A DNA stretch of 64,000 bases, from contig CAYUCY010000002.1 in assembly GCA_964443525.1 (NCBI GenBank), forward strand, positions 10,545-74,544. The letters are read 5' to 3'. The DNA is from CAYUCY01 sp964443525 (lineage in GTDB: Bacteria; Pseudomonadota; Alphaproteobacteria; Caedimonadales; Caedimonadaceae). Below are positions 52,232 through 61,437 of the stretch, piece after piece. The translations under genes were made by a program, and so were the position numbers. The notes beneath the pieces are model-generated. The model did no database searches and was not told the origin of the DNA. It worked only from the letters and a program-made list of their open reading frames with translations. How positions within the stretch are numbered: position 1 is the stretch's first letter; the number at the start of each line of letters is the position of its first letter.

Positions 52232-53278
52232 ATGGATAAGCAAAAAGCATTAGAAGCTGCTCTCAGTCAAATTGAAAGAGCGTTCGGCAAAGGATCTATC
52301 ATGAAGATGGGCCAACAGGAAGCCATTGAGGTTGAAGCGATCTCGACAGGTTCCCTGGGCCTTGACATTTCTTTAGGAATCGGCGGTCTTCCGCGCGGCC
52401 GCATTGTCGAAATTTACGGTCCTGAAAGCTCGGGGAAAACAACGCTCGCCCTTCATACGGTTGCGGAAGCGCAAAAGAAGGGAGGCATTTGTGCCTTTGT
52501 GGATGCTGAGCACGCGCTTGATCCCGTCTATGCCCGCAAGTTGGGTGTAAATGTAGATGAGCTTCTGATCTCCCAGCCTGATGCGGGAGAGCAGGCTCTT
52601 GAAATTGCCGACACCCTTGTCCGGTCCGGTAGTATCGATGTGCTTGTTATTGACTCAGTTGCAGCTCTTGTTCCAAAGGCTGAACTCGAAGGCGATATGG
52701 GAGACTCCCATATGGGCCTTCAAGCCCGTTTAATGAGCCAAGCCTTGCGCAAACTTACAGCCTCCATCTCTAAAACGCGTTGTATGGTCATTTTTATCAA
52801 TCAGATCCGTCAGAAAATCGGGGTCATGTTCGGAAATCCGGAGACGACCACCGGCGGTAACGCGCTTAAGTTTTATGCTTCCGTGCGTCTTGATATTCGT
52901 CGAATCGGCGCCATTAAAAATCGGGATGAAGTGATCGGAAACCAAACCCGTGTTAAAGTCGTCAAAAACAAAGTGGCGCCGCCCTTCAAAGTCGTCGAAT
53001 TCGACATTATGTATGGGGAAGGGATCTCAAAGACAGGAGAACTCTTGGATTTGGGTGTGAAGGCGAACGTGGTTGACAAGGCGGGTGCGTGGTACTCTTA
53101 TAAAGATCAGCGCATTGGCCAGGGACGTGAGGCTGCCAAAGATTTTCTCAAACAAAACCCCGAGGTCGCCCGAGAAATCGAGAATGAGATCCGTGCCGGC
53201 GCCGGCGTTATTGCACAAGCCTTGGCGTCTACCCTTTTTGACGAATCGAGTGCAAGCGACGACGTAGACGCCGCTTAG
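52232..53278 (+). CDS. recA: recombinase RecA
   Basis: 348 residues. Walker A is YGPESSGKTTLALH, Walker B VLVIDSVAALVPKAELEGD, and loop L2 is FINQIRQKIGVMFGNPETTTGGNALKFYAS. N-terminal KQKALEAALSQIERAFGKGSIMKMG is typical. It polymerises on single-stranded DNA for recombination and SOS induction. GAGGAG precedes the ATG. No alphaproteobacterial LexA box (GTTC-N7-GTTC) was found in the ~50 bases upstream, so SOS control is not evident. Confidence 0.97.
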   Translation: MDKQKALEAALSQIERAFGKGSIMKMGQQEAIEVEAISTGSLGLDISLGIGGLPRGRIVEIYGPESSGKTTLALHTVAEAQKKGGICAFVDAEHALDPVYARKLGVNVDELLISQPDAGEQALEIADTLVRSGSIDVLVIDSVAALVPKAELEGDMGDSHMGLQARLMSQALRKLTASISKTRCMVIFINQIRQKIGVMFGNPETTTGGNALKFYASVRLDIRRIGAIKNRDEVIGNQTRVKVVKNKVAPPFKVVEFDIMYGEGISKTGELLDLGVKANVVDKAGAWYSYKDQRIGQGREAAKDFLKQNPEVAREIENEIRAGAGVIAQALASTLFDESSASDDVDAA

Positions 53279-53307
53279 ATTTTAAGGAGATAAAGAGAGA
53301 AACGCCC

Positions 53308-55992
53308 ATGTGGACAGCGGCTAAAATTCGCAGTCAATTTTTGAGCTATTTTAAAAGTCAGGGTCATACGGTTGTGCCTTCAAGTCCTCTTGTGCCGAGG
53401 AATGACCCGACATTAATGTTTACCAATGCGGGAATGGTCCAGTTCAAAAACGCCTTTACGGGCACCGAAAAACGCGATTACACACGGGCGGCCTCTTCCC
53501 AGAAATGCGTACGGGCGGGAGGAAAGCACAATGATCTTGAGAATGTAGGCTATACGGCTCGTCACCATACATTTTTCGAGATGTTAGGAAATTTTTCCTT
53601 TGGAGATTACTTTAAGGAAGAGGCCATCTCTTATGCGTGGGAACTGGTAACGAAAGACTTCGGCGTCTCACCTAAGCGTTTACTCGTGACCGTTTACGTA
53701 GATGATAACGAAGCCGCCTATCTTTGGAAAAAAATTACGGGGTTTAGCGACGATAAAATTCTTCGGATTCCGGGTCATGATAACTTTTGGTCCATGGGGG
53801 AGACGGGACCGTGCGGACCATGCTCCGAGATTTTCTATGATCACGGCGAAGAAATCCCCGGCGGACCGCCGGGCTCGCCCGATCAAGACGGGGACCGTTT
53901 CGTCGAGATTTGGAATCTTGTCTTCATGCAGTATGAACAGTTAGAAGACAAAAACGGAGAGCCGGGTAAACGGATCAATCTGCCCAAGCCTTCCATTGAC
54001 ACGGGTATGGGGCTTGAGCGTATCGCGGCCGTCCTCCAAGGTGTTCATAACAACTACGAGATCGACTTATTCAAAGGTTTAATTGAAGCCTCTGTTGATT
54101 TAACGGGTGCAAAGGCGGAAGGTGCTGCGCTCTCTTCCCATCGGGTCATTACAGACCATTTGCGATCTGCATGCTTTCTGATTGCAGACGGGGTGACGCC
54201 TTCTAATGAAGGACGGGGATACGTATTGAGACGCATCATGCGCCGGGCAATGCGTCATGCTTACCTGTTGGGGGCAAAGGAGCCTCTCATGTGCCGGCTT
54301 GTTCCAGCTCTGGCAGCAGAGATGGGAGAGGCCTATCCTGAGCTTTTACGGGCACAGGGTGTGATCGAAGAATCCCTCGAGATGGAAGAGGAGCGCTTTC
54401 GCCAGACGCTTGGCCGCGGACTCAAGCTTTTAGAAGAAGAGGTTGCGGAACTCAAACCCCATGACGTTTTCCCCGGAGATGTGGCGTTCAAGCTTTATGA
54501 TACCTTCGGCTTTCCTCTTGACTTGACCCAGGACATCCTGCGGGGTCAGGAGCGGGGACTTGATCTGGACGGCTTTGAAGCATGTATGGAAAAACAAAAG
54601 GCCGAAGCACGGGCTTCCTGGGCAGGATCGGGAGAAAAGGCCGATGAGAGCATTTGGTTTGAGCTACGGGAGAAAATAAACCCCTCGGAATTCCTTGGCT
54701 ATAGCACCCATGAAGCTCAAGGGGTTGTTCAGGCTTTTGTGAAGGGAGTTCATTCTCTCGATCACTGCGTGGAAGGTCAGGACGTGTGGGTTATCCTGAA
54801 CCAGACGCCGTTTTATGCGGAATCGGGCGGGCAGATCGGCGACACAGGCTCTCTTATCTCGGAGGATGGGGCTGCGACTCTTGAAGTGAGAGACACCTTG
54901 CGTCGGGCTGACCTGATTCTCCATAAGGCTCGCGTTCTCCAGGGACGCCTTGATGTAGGTGCAACCGTGACGGCCCGGGTTTACACCGAAAGACGTGCTC
55001 TTTTAAGGGCCAACCATTCGGCCACGCATCTTCTGCATGCGACCTTGAGGAGACATTTGGGATCAACTGTCACCCAAAAAGGATCTCTGGTCGCCCCTGA
55101 TCGCTTACGCTTTGATTTCAGCTATGCCAAGGCATTGACCTCTGAACAAATAAGGGCCGTTGAAGATGAAGTAAATGCGCTCATCCGAAAAAATACGGAC
55201 GTGACAACCCGCCTTATGGCTCCAGATGAGGCTGTAAACAAGGCGGGGGCCATGGCTCTTTTCGGTGAAAAGTATGCGGACGAGGTAAGGGTTGTCTCTA
55301 TGGGAGCCCCTTTGGATGACGGAGAGGCTGCAGAACACGGCTTTCACTCTGTTGAATTATGTGGAGGCACTCACGTCAGCCGCACAGGAGATATCGGCTA
55401 TTTCAAAATCGTCTCCGAGACCGGTATTGCAGCCGGAATCAGGCGCATTGAGGCGCTGACGGGTCCGGCGGCTGAAATTTATATGCGAGAACGGGAAAAA
55501 ATTTTAATTCAAGCCTCCGATAGTCTCAAATCTACACCCGATGATTTTCTCAGACGTCTTGAAGCCCTGCTCGAAGAACGAAAGCGTCTTGAGCGTGAAG
55601 TGAAATCCCTTCAAAAAAAATTGGTGAGCGGCGGGTCAAGCGCCTCAGGCCCGTCCGGAGACGTTAAGACCGTCTCGGGCATTAAATTTTTTGCCCGCGT
55701 TCTGGACGGCGTTAATCCTGGCGATCTCAAATCAATTGCAGATGAGATGAAAAAGCAGGTAGGTTCTGGTATTGTGGCCGTTGCAAGCAGTAGCGAAGGG
55801 AAGGCCTCTCTTGTGGTCGGTGTTACGCAAGACTTGGTTTCTCGGTTTAACGCGATCGATCTTGTTTGCGTCGGCTCTAAAGCTTTAGGTGGAAAAGGCG
55901 GCGGCGGCCGACCGGACATGGCGCAAGCAGGAGGTCCAGAGGGGACTCATCTTGGTGCAGCCCTTCAAGCCATCGAAAACCAAATTGCCTAG
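53308..55992 (+). CDS. alaS: alanine--tRNA ligase
   Basis: 894 residues, slightly longer than the common ~875. The class II core begins WTAAKIRSQFLSYFKSQGH, with RAASSQKCVRAGGKHNDL and HTFFEMLGNFSFGDYF. The editing domain has HSATHLLHATLRRHLG and the zinc/substrate motif SVELCGGTHVSRTGDIG. A coiled-coil stretch (RLEALLEERKRLEREVKSL) and the C-Ala domain with GKGGGGRPDMAQAGG close the protein. It follows recA, as in several alphaproteobacteria. GGAGATAAAGAGAGAA precedes the start. Confidence 0.97.
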   Translation: MWTAAKIRSQFLSYFKSQGHTVVPSSPLVPRNDPTLMFTNAGMVQFKNAFTGTEKRDYTRAASSQKCVRAGGKHNDLENVGYTARHHTFFEMLGNFSFGDYFKEEAISYAWELVTKDFGVSPKRLLVTVYVDDNEAAYLWKKITGFSDDKILRIPGHDNFWSMGETGPCGPCSEIFYDHGEEIPGGPPGSPDQDGDRFVEIWNLVFMQYEQLEDKNGEPGKRINLPKPSIDTGMGLERIAAVLQGVHNNYEIDLFKGLIEASVDLTGAKAEGAALSSHRVITDHLRSACFLIADGVTPSNEGRGYVLRRIMRRAMRHAYLLGAKEPLMCRLVPALAAEMGEAYPELLRAQGVIEESLEMEEERFRQTLGRGLKLLEEEVAELKPHDVFPGDVAFKLYDTFGFPLDLTQDILRGQERGLDLDGFEACMEKQKAEARASWAGSGEKADESIWFELREKINPSEFLGYSTHEAQGVVQAFVKGVHSLDHCVEGQDVWVILNQTPFYAESGGQIGDTGSLISEDGAATLEVRDTLRRADLILHKARVLQGRLDVGATVTARVYTERRALLRANHSATHLLHATLRRHLGSTVTQKGSLVAPDRLRFDFSYAKALTSEQIRAVEDEVNALIRKNTDVTTRLMAPDEAVNKAGAMALFGEKYADEVRVVSMGAPLDDGEAAEHGFHSVELCGGTHVSRTGDIGYFKIVSETGIAAGIRRIEALTGPAAEIYMREREKILIQASDSLKSTPDDFLRRLEALLEERKRLEREVKSLQKKLVSGGSSASGPSGDVKTVSGIKFFARVLDGVNPGDLKSIADEMKKQVGSGIVAVASSSEGKASLVVGVTQDLVSRFNAIDLVCVGSKALGGKGGGGRPDMAQAGGPEGTHLGAALQAIENQIA

Positions 55993-56009
55993 GATTAATT
56001 TTAAAATCA

Positions 56010-56568
56010 ATGACGAAATCCGTCTTCAGTTTTCAAAAAGTTCGACAAGAACATCTTGAGACCATCTTTGGATGGCTTGATCACCCTCACATGAAAGAGT
56101 TTTGGGATAACAGCCCTTTGCACCGACAAGACATCGAGATCTTTGTTAATGGTAGGGTAGAGCCCTCTCCCTATTTTGACGGCATTAATACTTATTGGAT
56201 CGGTTTTCGGCAAGGTATTCCCTTCAGCTTTATTCTTTCTCATGAAGAAAGCGAAGAGACAGGATGCCCGGAGTCTTACAAGCCTTTTCTTTCTCGGACG
56301 GGGAAGACGGTCGGCCTCGATTTTGCCATCGGTGCTCCTGCCTTTTTGAGTAAAGGTCTTGCAGCTCCTACACTTCAGGCTTTCATGGATTTTTATCGGC
56401 AAGAGGTGGATTTGGCGACGGATACCTTTCTGATCGATCCTTTTATTCACAACCCCCCGGGCTATTCACGTTTATCAAAAAGCAGGATTTAAAATCGTCT
56501 CGAACTTTATTCAGCAATTGGGCAGTTTTGACCAGTCAGAAGGTGTTCTCCTCAGTATTAAGTTGTAG
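56010..56568 (+). pseudogene. GNAT acetyltransferase (AacA4/siderophore-type), one frameshift in a C run
   Basis: The first 150 codons (VRQEHLETIFGWLDHPHMKEFW; GLDFAIGAPAFLSKGLAAPTL) match the acetyltransferase group of aminoglycoside 6'-N-acetyltransferases and IucB-like enzymes. The frame fails at the six-C run in ACCCCCCGGG (near 56453). In the next frame the expected end continues AIHVYQKAGFKIVSNFIQQ to SIKL and TAG at 56566. Removing one C restores a ~185-residue protein with PRAIHVYQKAGF, so either a true frameshift or a miscalled homopolymer. It starts 17 bases after alaS. Confidence 0.78.
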
Positions 56569-56784
56569 AAAGCGATGTTTCAAGTCTGGGATAATCTTTG
56601 AAACTTCGAAGATATTTTGAGACACCGCTGGATAAATGGCGTAAAAAGAGTATCAGGTTAAAAACCGAAAAAAAGACCTTAATACTCGTAATGGCTCTAG
56701 TTTCTTGGTTTTATACTGCGTCCTGTTGAAAACAATCCCTTCTCTTAAAATCCCCCAGAACCAACAGAATCTAATGTTTTCTAA

Positions 56785-56821
56785 GCGAGCAACTAGGCGC
56801 CATTATCAGGCACCTAGTCGC
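56785..56821 (+). terminator. imperfect hairpin, possible terminator
   Basis: GCGA, ACTAGG and GCC (56785-56801) pair with GGC, CCTAGT and TCGC (56809-56821) around ATTATCA, with small bulges. TTTCATT follows. It lies in a 380-base stretch (56569-56950) that otherwise holds no gene I can recognise and a tandem 11-base repeat. Confidence 0.4.
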
Positions 56822-56845
56822 TTTCATTAGTAACACTTAAAAGCC

Positions 56846-56867
56846 CACGAATGAGTCACGAATGAGT
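56846..56867. repeat. tandem 11-base direct repeat
   Basis: CACGAATGAGT occurs twice in direct succession (56846-56856 and 56857-56867) in the non-coding stretch before the DUF2795 gene. Could be a binding site pair or simple slippage. Confidence 0.55.
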
Positions 56868-56950
56868 AATGGGAATTAGACACTCAGCTTTGAAAAGACT
56901 GATAAAATTCAACCCCCCCAAATCTCTGGCCTGCAATAAAATAAAAGTCC

Positions 56951-57199
56951 TTATTCTACCTTTCCAACTTCTTTTGCAACGTCGACTGCACCGGAATATT
57001 CCTTATCCTCAAATCGGCTCAAGACACGCAAAACATCATCAGGCGCTCCATTTTCCTTGGCATGCTGAATTAGCTCTCTTTTCTCTGCTGGAAAATGAAT
57101 CCCCCTCAAATATCTTTCAACGGCAGCAGGACTTGCCTTTTCAGGATCCCCGCGTCCACCTTCGCTTGATTTTCTGCCACCTTCTGTTGTACCTGCCAT
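56951..57199 (-). CDS. DUF2795 protein
   Basis: 82 residues. After a glycine-rich start (AGTTEGGRKSSEGGRGD), SPAAVERYLRGIHFPAEKRE, LIQHAKENGAPDDVLRVLS and DKEYSGAVDVAKEVG match the DUF2795 family, small helical proteins found in stress-related contexts and of unknown function. GGAGGGTG sits upstream of the start. It lies in an AT-richer patch with DUF2267 and MscS genes, which suggests an envelope or osmotic-stress group. Confidence 0.82.
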   Translation of the reverse strand: MAGTTEGGRKSSEGGRGDPEKASPAAVERYLRGIHFPAEKRELIQHAKENGAPDDVLRVLSRFEDKEYSGAVDVAKEVGKVE

Positions 57200-57373
57200 A
57201 ACACCCTCCTTTTTCTACTTAGAGTTAGACAAGCTCTCTTATAAGAGCTTGCACCTTCAGAATGGTACATTTCTGATTTATAAATAAAGTTTATTATAGT
57301 CTATTTTTTCACATTGATAATCAATGGTGTAATTTATTATTGTCCAAGTTAGAAATATCAGTAAATAAATGTC

Positions 57374-57811
57374 ATGCCTTATTTAGCCGTTATAGATCGA
57401 GATACGAAAGTTCTTCATGAATGGTTGAACGAGCTCTGTGAGCATTTAGGCTGGGAAAGAGACATAAATTCAAAAAATCGTGCTCTTGCGGCTTTAAGAG
57501 CTGTTCTCCAACAACTAAGAAATAATTTGCCTATCGAAGCATCAGCGCATTTAAGCGCCCAACTCCCCATTATTGTGAGAGGATTTTATTTTGAAAATTG
57601 GCATCCTGCCTCAGTCCCACTCAAAGAACGAAAAAAAGACCAATTTCTTTTGTCCGTCAAAGAAAGTCTTATAAATAGATCTCATACCGAAATAGATGAA
57701 GAATTAGCAACTAAAGCAGTCTTCCAAACTCTAAACAGTAGGATCCCGGGAGAAGAAGTTGAAAAGCTAAAAAAAATCCTTCCTCATCATATCAAGGAAT
57801 TGTGGATTTAA
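57374..57811 (+). CDS. DUF2267 protein
   Basis: 145 residues. VLHEWLNELCEHLGWERDIN, RALAALRAVLQQLRNNLP, EASAHLSAQLPIIVRGFYFE and VFQTLNSRIPGEEVEKLKKIL make the duplicated helical pattern of DUF2267. Proteins of this type are soluble, of unknown function and often beside stress genes. The ATG at 57374 is preceded by an AT-rich region (57200-57373) that probably holds divergent promoters for this gene and the DUF2795 gene. Confidence 0.85.
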   Translation: MPYLAVIDRDTKVLHEWLNELCEHLGWERDINSKNRALAALRAVLQQLRNNLPIEASAHLSAQLPIIVRGFYFENWHPASVPLKERKKDQFLLSVKESLINRSHTEIDEELATKAVFQTLNSRIPGEEVEKLKKILPHHIKELWI

Positions 57812-57900
57812 AATTCCGATTTTTCTTCTCTATAAGCTATATAATAAGCAGACATACTGAGCTAAGATAATCAGAAACCTTTCAAATGTATTTTTCGTGG

Positions 57901-58380
57901 CTATTTCTTAATTTTTATTTTTGTCCCAATGATGGAAGAATTTGGAATGAGATTTAGGTCTGTTCCATCTTCGATAGTCGTATATCTTATGTCTATTTTT
58001 TTAACACGACCTTTAATTCCGTCAATTGTCACCTCATCTCCTATATTGAACGGTTTATACATTAAGATGAAAAATCCCGAGATAAAATGTCCAACCGTAT
58101 CTTTTAAAACCATTCCGATCGCAAAACTCATCAGGCCTAAGCCTGCAACAATTCCTTGAACGTCTACCCCGAAAATGCTTAAAGAGACAATAAAAATGAT
58201 AATAAAAATGAGGACATGAAGAACGGCCTTGATCGCCTCAAAAAAGTTTTTAAGAGGTCCTTTTTCAATAAAAGAAATCTTTCCAAGGAAAATCTTTAAT
58301 AAGATCATTAAAATCAAGTAAACAATAAGAGGTGTTGATATTTGCACAATGTTGAACGAGCCTAAAAAGCCGGACATCAA
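57901..58380 (-). CDS. minimal MscS-type mechanosensitive channel
   Basis: 159 residues: three hydrophobic segments, of which the last is the MscS pore helix (GIVAGLGLMSFAIGMVLKD), followed by the beta domain GHFISGFFILMYKPFNIGDEV and NLIPNSSIIGTKIKIKK. The large C-terminal alpha-beta cage of typical MscS (~110 more residues) is missing, so it ends just after the beta domain. Full-length minimal channels of this kind exist, but truncation is possible. Confidence 0.82.
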   Translation of the reverse strand: MMSGFLGSFNIVQISTPLIVYLILMILLKIFLGKISFIEKGPLKNFFEAIKAVLHVLIFIIIFIVSLSIFGVDVQGIVAGLGLMSFAIGMVLKDTVGHFISGFFILMYKPFNIGDEVTIDGIKGRVKKIDIRYTTIEDGTDLNLIPNSSIIGTKIKIKK

Positions 58381-58716
58381 TCACCTCTCTGAGAAAGAAA
58401 CGAATGAAAAATGTGACGGAAAAGAGCATATTTAATACTCAACCAGTCTGTTCCTTTATTTCGAGAAAATATATTCATCTGATTGAAACATTCGTCTGAA
58501 AAGTCTCAAAGCGGACTTTTGATAGCTTATACGGAAATATCTGATAATATCCAGCTGAGATTTTGTGCTCTTTTTCACCACTGTCTTTGAAGAAATTTCC
58601 ATATATTTCTATTGCTTATTTATAGAATTACGGTTTGCAATTGTAGACAATGTGCCTCGCTTTGCTTGAGAAGAACGAATTTGCGGGTTCACCTCTATGA
58701 TCAAGGAATCGTCAGT
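58381..58716. other. gene-free interval between mscS-like and ubiG genes
   Basis: 336 bases with no convincing gene. AT-rich. At its right end CGGGTT (58684-58689) and CACCTC (58690-58695) are complementary to AACCCG (58720-58725) and GAGGTG (58730-58735), in an order that would form a pseudoknot-like fold overlapping the ubiG stop. Nothing else was recognised. Confidence 0.3.
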
Positions 58717-59481
58717 TCAAACCCGGCGGGAGGTGATCATTTTTTGAGCGCATGCCAGGTAGTTAACTGACAAATCCTGGGAAAGGGTCCACTTGCGACT
58801 GAGTGGCTTAAAACTCATACCGCGTGTCTCTCGCAGAAGGAGACCTTCTTTGCGAAAAAAAGTCGCCATTTCAAGGGGCGTTATAAACTTATTCCAGGTG
58901 TGTGTTCCGACAGGCAACCACCTGAAAATATACTCGGCTCCCACGATTGCCATGGCATAAGACTTCAAGGTCCGGTTCAAGGTTGAAACGAACACAAGAC
59001 CTCCGGGCTTCAAAAGTTTGTTCAAGTTTTTAAGAAAGATCGCGGGATCTATAACATGTTCCAGAATTTCCAGGGCGCAAACCACATCGAAAGCTTGAGG
59101 TCTTTCGTTAGAAAAATCCTCAAGGGTTTTATGTTCGTAGTTGATCGGGAGATTATGTTCCTTGGCATGATTTCTTGCAACTTGAACAGCTTTCGCGCTC
59201 GCATCAATGCCTGTAACGGTTGCGCCCAAACGGGACAAGGGCTCACACAAGATACCGCCGCCACATCCCACATCTACGATATGTGCATGATCAAGAGTAA
59301 TCCCGGTGCCTCTCGGTGCATTTAAACATTCTTCAAGACATTGTTTAATAAACTGAAGTCGGACGGGATTTTGCTGATGAAGAGGCTTAAAGGACCCTTC
59401 TTCATTCCACCAGTCCTCCGCCATCCGTTCAAAGTGTTCGATTTCGGCGGAATCAACGGATCGGGCAGGTTCTGTCATCAT
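58717..59481 (-). CDS. ubiG: ubiquinone biosynthesis O-methyltransferase
   Basis: SAM-dependent enzyme that performs both O-methylations in ubiquinone synthesis. About 254 residues from the ATG at 59481 (or 59478), which follow GGAGAG. Landmarks are HFERMAEDWWNEEGSFKPLH, the SAM motif IVDVGCGGGILCEPLSRLGA, FDVVCALEILEHV, and GLVFVSTLNRT. Divergent from lysC, with about 80 bases between the starts. Confidence 0.95.
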   Translation of the reverse strand: MMTEPARSVDSAEIEHFERMAEDWWNEEGSFKPLHQQNPVRLQFIKQCLEECLNAPRGTGITLDHAHIVDVGCGGGILCEPLSRLGATVTGIDASAKAVQVARNHAKEHNLPINYEHKTLEDFSNERPQAFDVVCALEILEHVIDPAIFLKNLNKLLKPGGLVFVSTLNRTLKSYAMAIVGAEYIFRWLPVGTHTWNKFITPLEMATFFRKEGLLLRETRGMSFKPLSRKWTLSQDLSVNYLACAQKMITSRRV

Positions 59482-59560
59482 ACTCTCCAAGAACAGTTCT
59501 CTCTAATATATCGCCTTGCTGTTGAGAAGGGAACCGAGTAAAAGAAAGGAGAGGATTTTT

Positions 59561-60805
59561 ATGACGACTTTAATTGTACAAAAATTCGGCGGAACATCCG
59601 TTGCAACAGTGGACCACATTTTAAATGCGGCCCGCAGGGTCGCTTATGAACGCAAGCGCGGGCATCATGTGGTTGTCGTCGTCTCAGCCATGGCAGGGGT
59701 CACGAATGATTTGGTGGAAAAAGCAACGAAAATCTCCCCCCAAACAAACATGCGTGAATACGACGTCGTTGTTTCTTCAGGCGAGCAAGTGACGGCCGGT
59801 TTGATGGCGCTTGCGCTTCAGAACCATAATCTCCGAGCACAGTCCTTTTTGGCTTGGCAAATTCCTTTGAAAACCAGCTCTCATCACGCAAAAGCAACAG
59901 TGGAACACCTTGAGACGCAAGGCTTGCAAGACTGTCTCCGTCAAGGAATCATTCCCGTGGTCGCCGGTTTCCAAGGTCTCAGTGAGGAGGGCGCCTTGAC
60001 GACTCTCGGACGCGGAGGATCGGATATTACGGCGGTTGCTCTTGCCATTGCCCTGAAGGCGACGCGATGTGACCTTTATAAGGATGTCAGCGGGATTTTT
60101 ACGGCGGATCCTCGGGTGGTTCCTCAAGCACGTCGTCTCCATAAGGTTGCTTATGAAGAAATGTTGGAGCTTGCAGGACTTGGCTCAAAGGTTCTTCATT
60201 CCCGAGCTGTGGAGCTTGCCATGAAACATAAGCTTCCCCTTCGGATTTTCTCAAGCTTTGAAGAATCCATGGGAACCCAGATCTTAGATAAGGAGCAAAT
60301 CGTGGAAAAATCAATCGTGCACGGCATTGCCGCGACCCCCCGTGAAATGGCTTTCTCTATTGAAGGAAACAAATCAAAACTTGCAGCTCTTTTAAGGTCT
60401 CTTTCGGATGCTCGTATTTCTCCTCAATTAATACTTCAGGGAGGAATCGGATCTCACACGACGGCTGCCTTCAGTTTAACGGTCTTTAAAGAAGACCAGC
60501 AAGAGACAAAACGGGTCCTTGAAAAGGCTTGCGAAAGAAGCATCATAAATGCCTTTCATGTTGTCTCCGACCTTGCCAAAATCTCCGTTGTAGGTCTCGG
60601 CCTTAAAAGACACCCCGAACAGACGGCTCTTATTTTTGAAACAATGACTTCAAAAAATATCGACGTTCTGGCGGTTGCAACAGGAGAGATGACGGTAAGC
60701 CTTTTGATCCCGTCAGATTTTGCAGAGCTTGCGGTTCGCGCTCTTCACGGCGCCTTCGGTCTTGAACAAGAAAAGATCGAACCAACTCTTTATGCGGTGG
60801 GGTAA
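59561..60805 (+). CDS. lysC: aspartate kinase
   Basis: First step of lysine, threonine and methionine synthesis. From the ATG at 59561 (MTTLIVQKFGGTSVA), preceded by AAGGAGAGG, it has 414 residues. The kinase domain has KFGGTSV, SSGEQVTAGLMALAL, GFQGLSEEGALTTLGRGGSD and DPRVVPQARR. Two ACT domains at the C-terminus would sense lysine and/or threonine (ISVVGLGLKRHPEQ). The frame extends to 59516, but the ribosome site supports 59561. Confidence 0.95.
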   Translation: MTTLIVQKFGGTSVATVDHILNAARRVAYERKRGHHVVVVVSAMAGVTNDLVEKATKISPQTNMREYDVVVSSGEQVTAGLMALALQNHNLRAQSFLAWQIPLKTSSHHAKATVEHLETQGLQDCLRQGIIPVVAGFQGLSEEGALTTLGRGGSDITAVALAIALKATRCDLYKDVSGIFTADPRVVPQARRLHKVAYEEMLELAGLGSKVLHSRAVELAMKHKLPLRIFSSFEESMGTQILDKEQIVEKSIVHGIAATPREMAFSIEGNKSKLAALLRSLSDARISPQLILQGGIGSHTTAAFSLTVFKEDQQETKRVLEKACERSIINAFHVVSDLAKISVVGLGLKRHPEQTALIFETMTSKNIDVLAVATGEMTVSLLIPSDFAELAVRALHGAFGLEQEKIEPTLYAVG

Positions 60806-60811
60806 TTTCCC

Positions 60812-61393
60812 TCAAGCGTGACCCGGATCCATTGAGAGCAAATCGGGATCAATCCCGATCTTTGCAAGGCTTTTATGCCAGCACTGGGTTAAATCTTCTG
60901 AAAAAACCAAACCTGTATCAGATTCAACTTGAAGCCAGGTGTTTTTTTGAAGTTCATTTTCAAGCTGGCCGGCACCCCAACCCGCATAACCCAAGGCCAC
61001 AATGTTTTTTTTAGGACCCTTGCCTCGACTGATATCCACCAGAATTTCAAGGGTTGCCGTGAGAGCAAATCCCTCTGCAATTTTAACAGAGGATTCATGA
61101 AGGTAATCGTCGGTATGAAGGACAAAACCGCGCCCGACTTCGACGGGCCCGCCGAAATGAACAGTTTGATCATGTTCTTTTTTGGGGCCCTCTAGTTCCA
61201 GCTGGGACATAAGATCTACGAGGGTAATATCATCGACAAGTTTGTTGATGACGAGCCCCATGGCTCCGTTTTCGTCATGACCGCAGATAAAAATAACGGC
61301 ATGCTGGAATCGCGGATCCTGCATTTGGGGCATTGCAATCAGAAGTTGGCCTGTAAGAGGAAGAGGGTCTGTTTGAGATGGTTTTTTATTCAT
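60812..61393 (-). CDS. YqgE/AlgH family protein
   Basis: 193 residues. LTGQLLIAMPQMQDPRFQHA, GAMGLVINK, FGGPVEVGRGFVLHT and ALGYAGWGAGQLENELQKN are the family's conserved blocks. Function is not established; family members occur as one per proteobacterial genome. It converges on lysC with six bases between the stops and is divergent from the dsbD-like gene. Confidence 0.92.
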   Translation of the reverse strand: MNKKPSQTDPLPLTGQLLIAMPQMQDPRFQHAVIFICGHDENGAMGLVINKLVDDITLVDLMSQLELEGPKKEHDQTVHFGGPVEVGRGFVLHTDDYLHESSVKIAEGFALTATLEILVDISRGKGPKKNIVALGYAGWGAGQLENELQKNTWLQVESDTGLVFSEDLTQCWHKSLAKIGIDPDLLSMDPGHA

Positions 61394-61437
61394 AAAGTTT
61401 CCGCTATGATGGGGACGTCATCTTTGTTGAGGAAAAA

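Noticed and set aside
52178..52232. Possible LexA (SOS) operator upstream of recA
   Set aside because: One GTTC is present but no second GTTC at seven bases; the alphaproteobacterial GTTC-N7-GTTC pattern is not met.
56846..56867. Start of a CRISPR array
   Set aside because: Only two abutting 11-base copies with no spacers, and no cas genes in the window.
58684..58740. tRNA-like 3' fragment (GTTCAAACC near 58715)
   Set aside because: The flanking bases cannot form a five-base-pair T stem or an acceptor stem, and the sequence is the end of ubiG read in reverse.
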